A stretch of 64,000 bases of DNA from Nocardioides marmoriginsengisoli (lineage in GTDB: Bacteria; Actinomycetota; Actinomycetes; Propionibacteriales; Nocardioidaceae): NCBI RefSeq assembly GCF_003725695.1, contig NZ_RJSE01000003.1, forward strand, positions 155,099 through 219,098, written 5' to 3'. Shown here piece by piece: positions 63,550 to 64,000 of this stretch. Under the pieces are notes generated by a model. It ran no database searches, was not told the origin of the DNA, and was given only the letters and a program-made list of their open reading frames with translations. Position 1 is the first letter of the stretch. Each line of letters begins with the position of its first letter. Both the position numbers and the translations under genes were made by a program.

Positions 63550-64000
63550 TCAACAGCCGACCAGCCGCTCCGCGAACCAGGTGCGCAGGCCGTCGAGCGA
63601 GATCCGCTCCTGGTGCATCGAGTCGCGCTCGCGGACGGTGACTGCGTTGTCGTCCAGGGTGTCGAAGTCGACGGTGACGCAGTACGGCGTCCCGATCTCG
63701 TCCTGACGGCGGTAGCGGCGGCCGATCGCGCCGGAGTCGTCGAAGTCGACGTTCCAGTACTGCCGGAGCTCGGTCGCGAGCGCCTTGGACTTCGGGGTCA
63801 GGTCCTCGTTGCGGCTCAGCGGCAGCACGGCGATCTTGACCGGCGCCAGCCGCGGGTCGAGCTTCAGCACGGTGCGCTTGTCGACACCGCCCTTGGTGTT
63901 CGGGGCCTCGTCCTCGGTGTACGCGTCGACCAGGAAGGTCATCAGGCTCCGCGACAGTCCGGCCGCCGGCTCGATGACGTAGGGGAAGTACCGCTCGTTG
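63550..64000 (-). CDS. glyS: glycyl-tRNA synthetase, C-terminal fragment
   Basis: The last 150 codons or so; the gene continues beyond the right edge. The sequence passes [20 protein letters not shown] into [15 protein letters not shown], the class II motif 3 region of the alpha2-type glycyl-tRNA synthetase, then the anticodon-binding domain [40 protein letters not shown] and [20 protein letters not shown], with [20 protein letters not shown] near the C-terminus. It charges tRNA-Gly in the cytoplasm. Only the start and catalytic motifs 1-2 lie outside the window. Confidence 0.93.
   Translation of the reverse strand, partial: NERYFPYVIEPAAGLSRSLMTFLVDAYTEDEAPNTKGGVDKRTVLKLDPRLAPVKIAVLPLSRNEDLTPKSKALATELRQYWNVDFDDSGAIGRRYRRQDEIGTPYCVTVDFDTLDDNAVTVRERDSMHQERISLDGLRTWFAERLVGC

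Overview
The window is 64 kb of a GC-rich (about 70%) actinobacterial chromosome. Genes are packed with 4-11 bp stop/start overlaps, GTG and TTG starts are common, and third positions are almost all G or C. The core order glyS - dusB - hisI - trpCBA - lgt - gltBD - pyk - tRNA - ANTAR regulator - liv operon - polA - rpsA - coaE is the order known from mycobacteria and related actinomycetes. The HGxxPAAW protein, the Trp-associated membrane protein and DUF3068/DUF2613 proteins point to Nocardioidaceae (Nocardioides-like). This placement is inference from gene content; no rRNA is present.

Layout. 0-3 kb: 5-oxoprolinase genes (pxpC fragment, pxpB, pxpA), split by a 452-bp lower-GC intergenic region holding a cluster of DnaA-box-like 9-mers; then a group-2 sigma factor gene preceded by a GGAAT-N18-GTT (SigR/SigH-type) promoter match. 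3-9.6 kb: coaE, a short acyl-CoA synthetase, a GlxA/AraC-type regulator with a four-half-site operator shared with a divergent small membrane protein, and two tandem secreted SGNH hydrolases, one with a long PTGT-repeat linker. 9.7-11.2 kb: rpsA with a clear terminator.

11.3-27.8 kb: a surface-glycan region lying between rpsA and polA, which are neighbours in M. tuberculosis. It encodes two or three methyltransferases, a PorA-like DUF3068 protein, a GT4 glycosyltransferase, a DUF2613 peptide, two polytopic GT-C-like membrane proteins, a 1366-residue AftD-type arabinofuranosyltransferase, a PapA/condensation-type acyltransferase, a MOP flippase and an acyltransferase-3 protein. Together they look like a pathway that builds, acylates or methylates, and exports a cell-envelope glycan. 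If the host lacks arabinogalactan, as Nocardioides is generally described, the product is unknown. This is the best candidate in the window for an undescribed system.

27.8-38.8 kb: polA, a hotdog thioesterase, a GNAT protein, DUF554, a complete branched-chain amino-acid ABC operon (livK-H-M-G-F) whose last gene fuses an RDD membrane domain to LivF, and an ANTAR response regulator. 38.8-43.8 kb: a class-I-shaped tRNA with a leucine CAA anticodon, a MacAB-like export set (permease, ATPase, peptidoglycan-binding adaptor, lipoprotein), a small secreted SH3-like protein, a 26-bp-arm inverted repeat and a FlaR-type P-loop NTPase.

43.8-64 kb: pyk, gltD, gltB, lgt, trpA, trpB, trpC, HGxxPAAW, Trp-associated membrane protein and hisI in one direction, with no trpE between hisI and trpC. 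Then come a heterodimeric ABC exporter with one degenerate nucleotide site, a secreted protein with LAS-metallopeptidase-like motifs, dusB, a lipoprotein and the C-terminal part of glyS running off the end.
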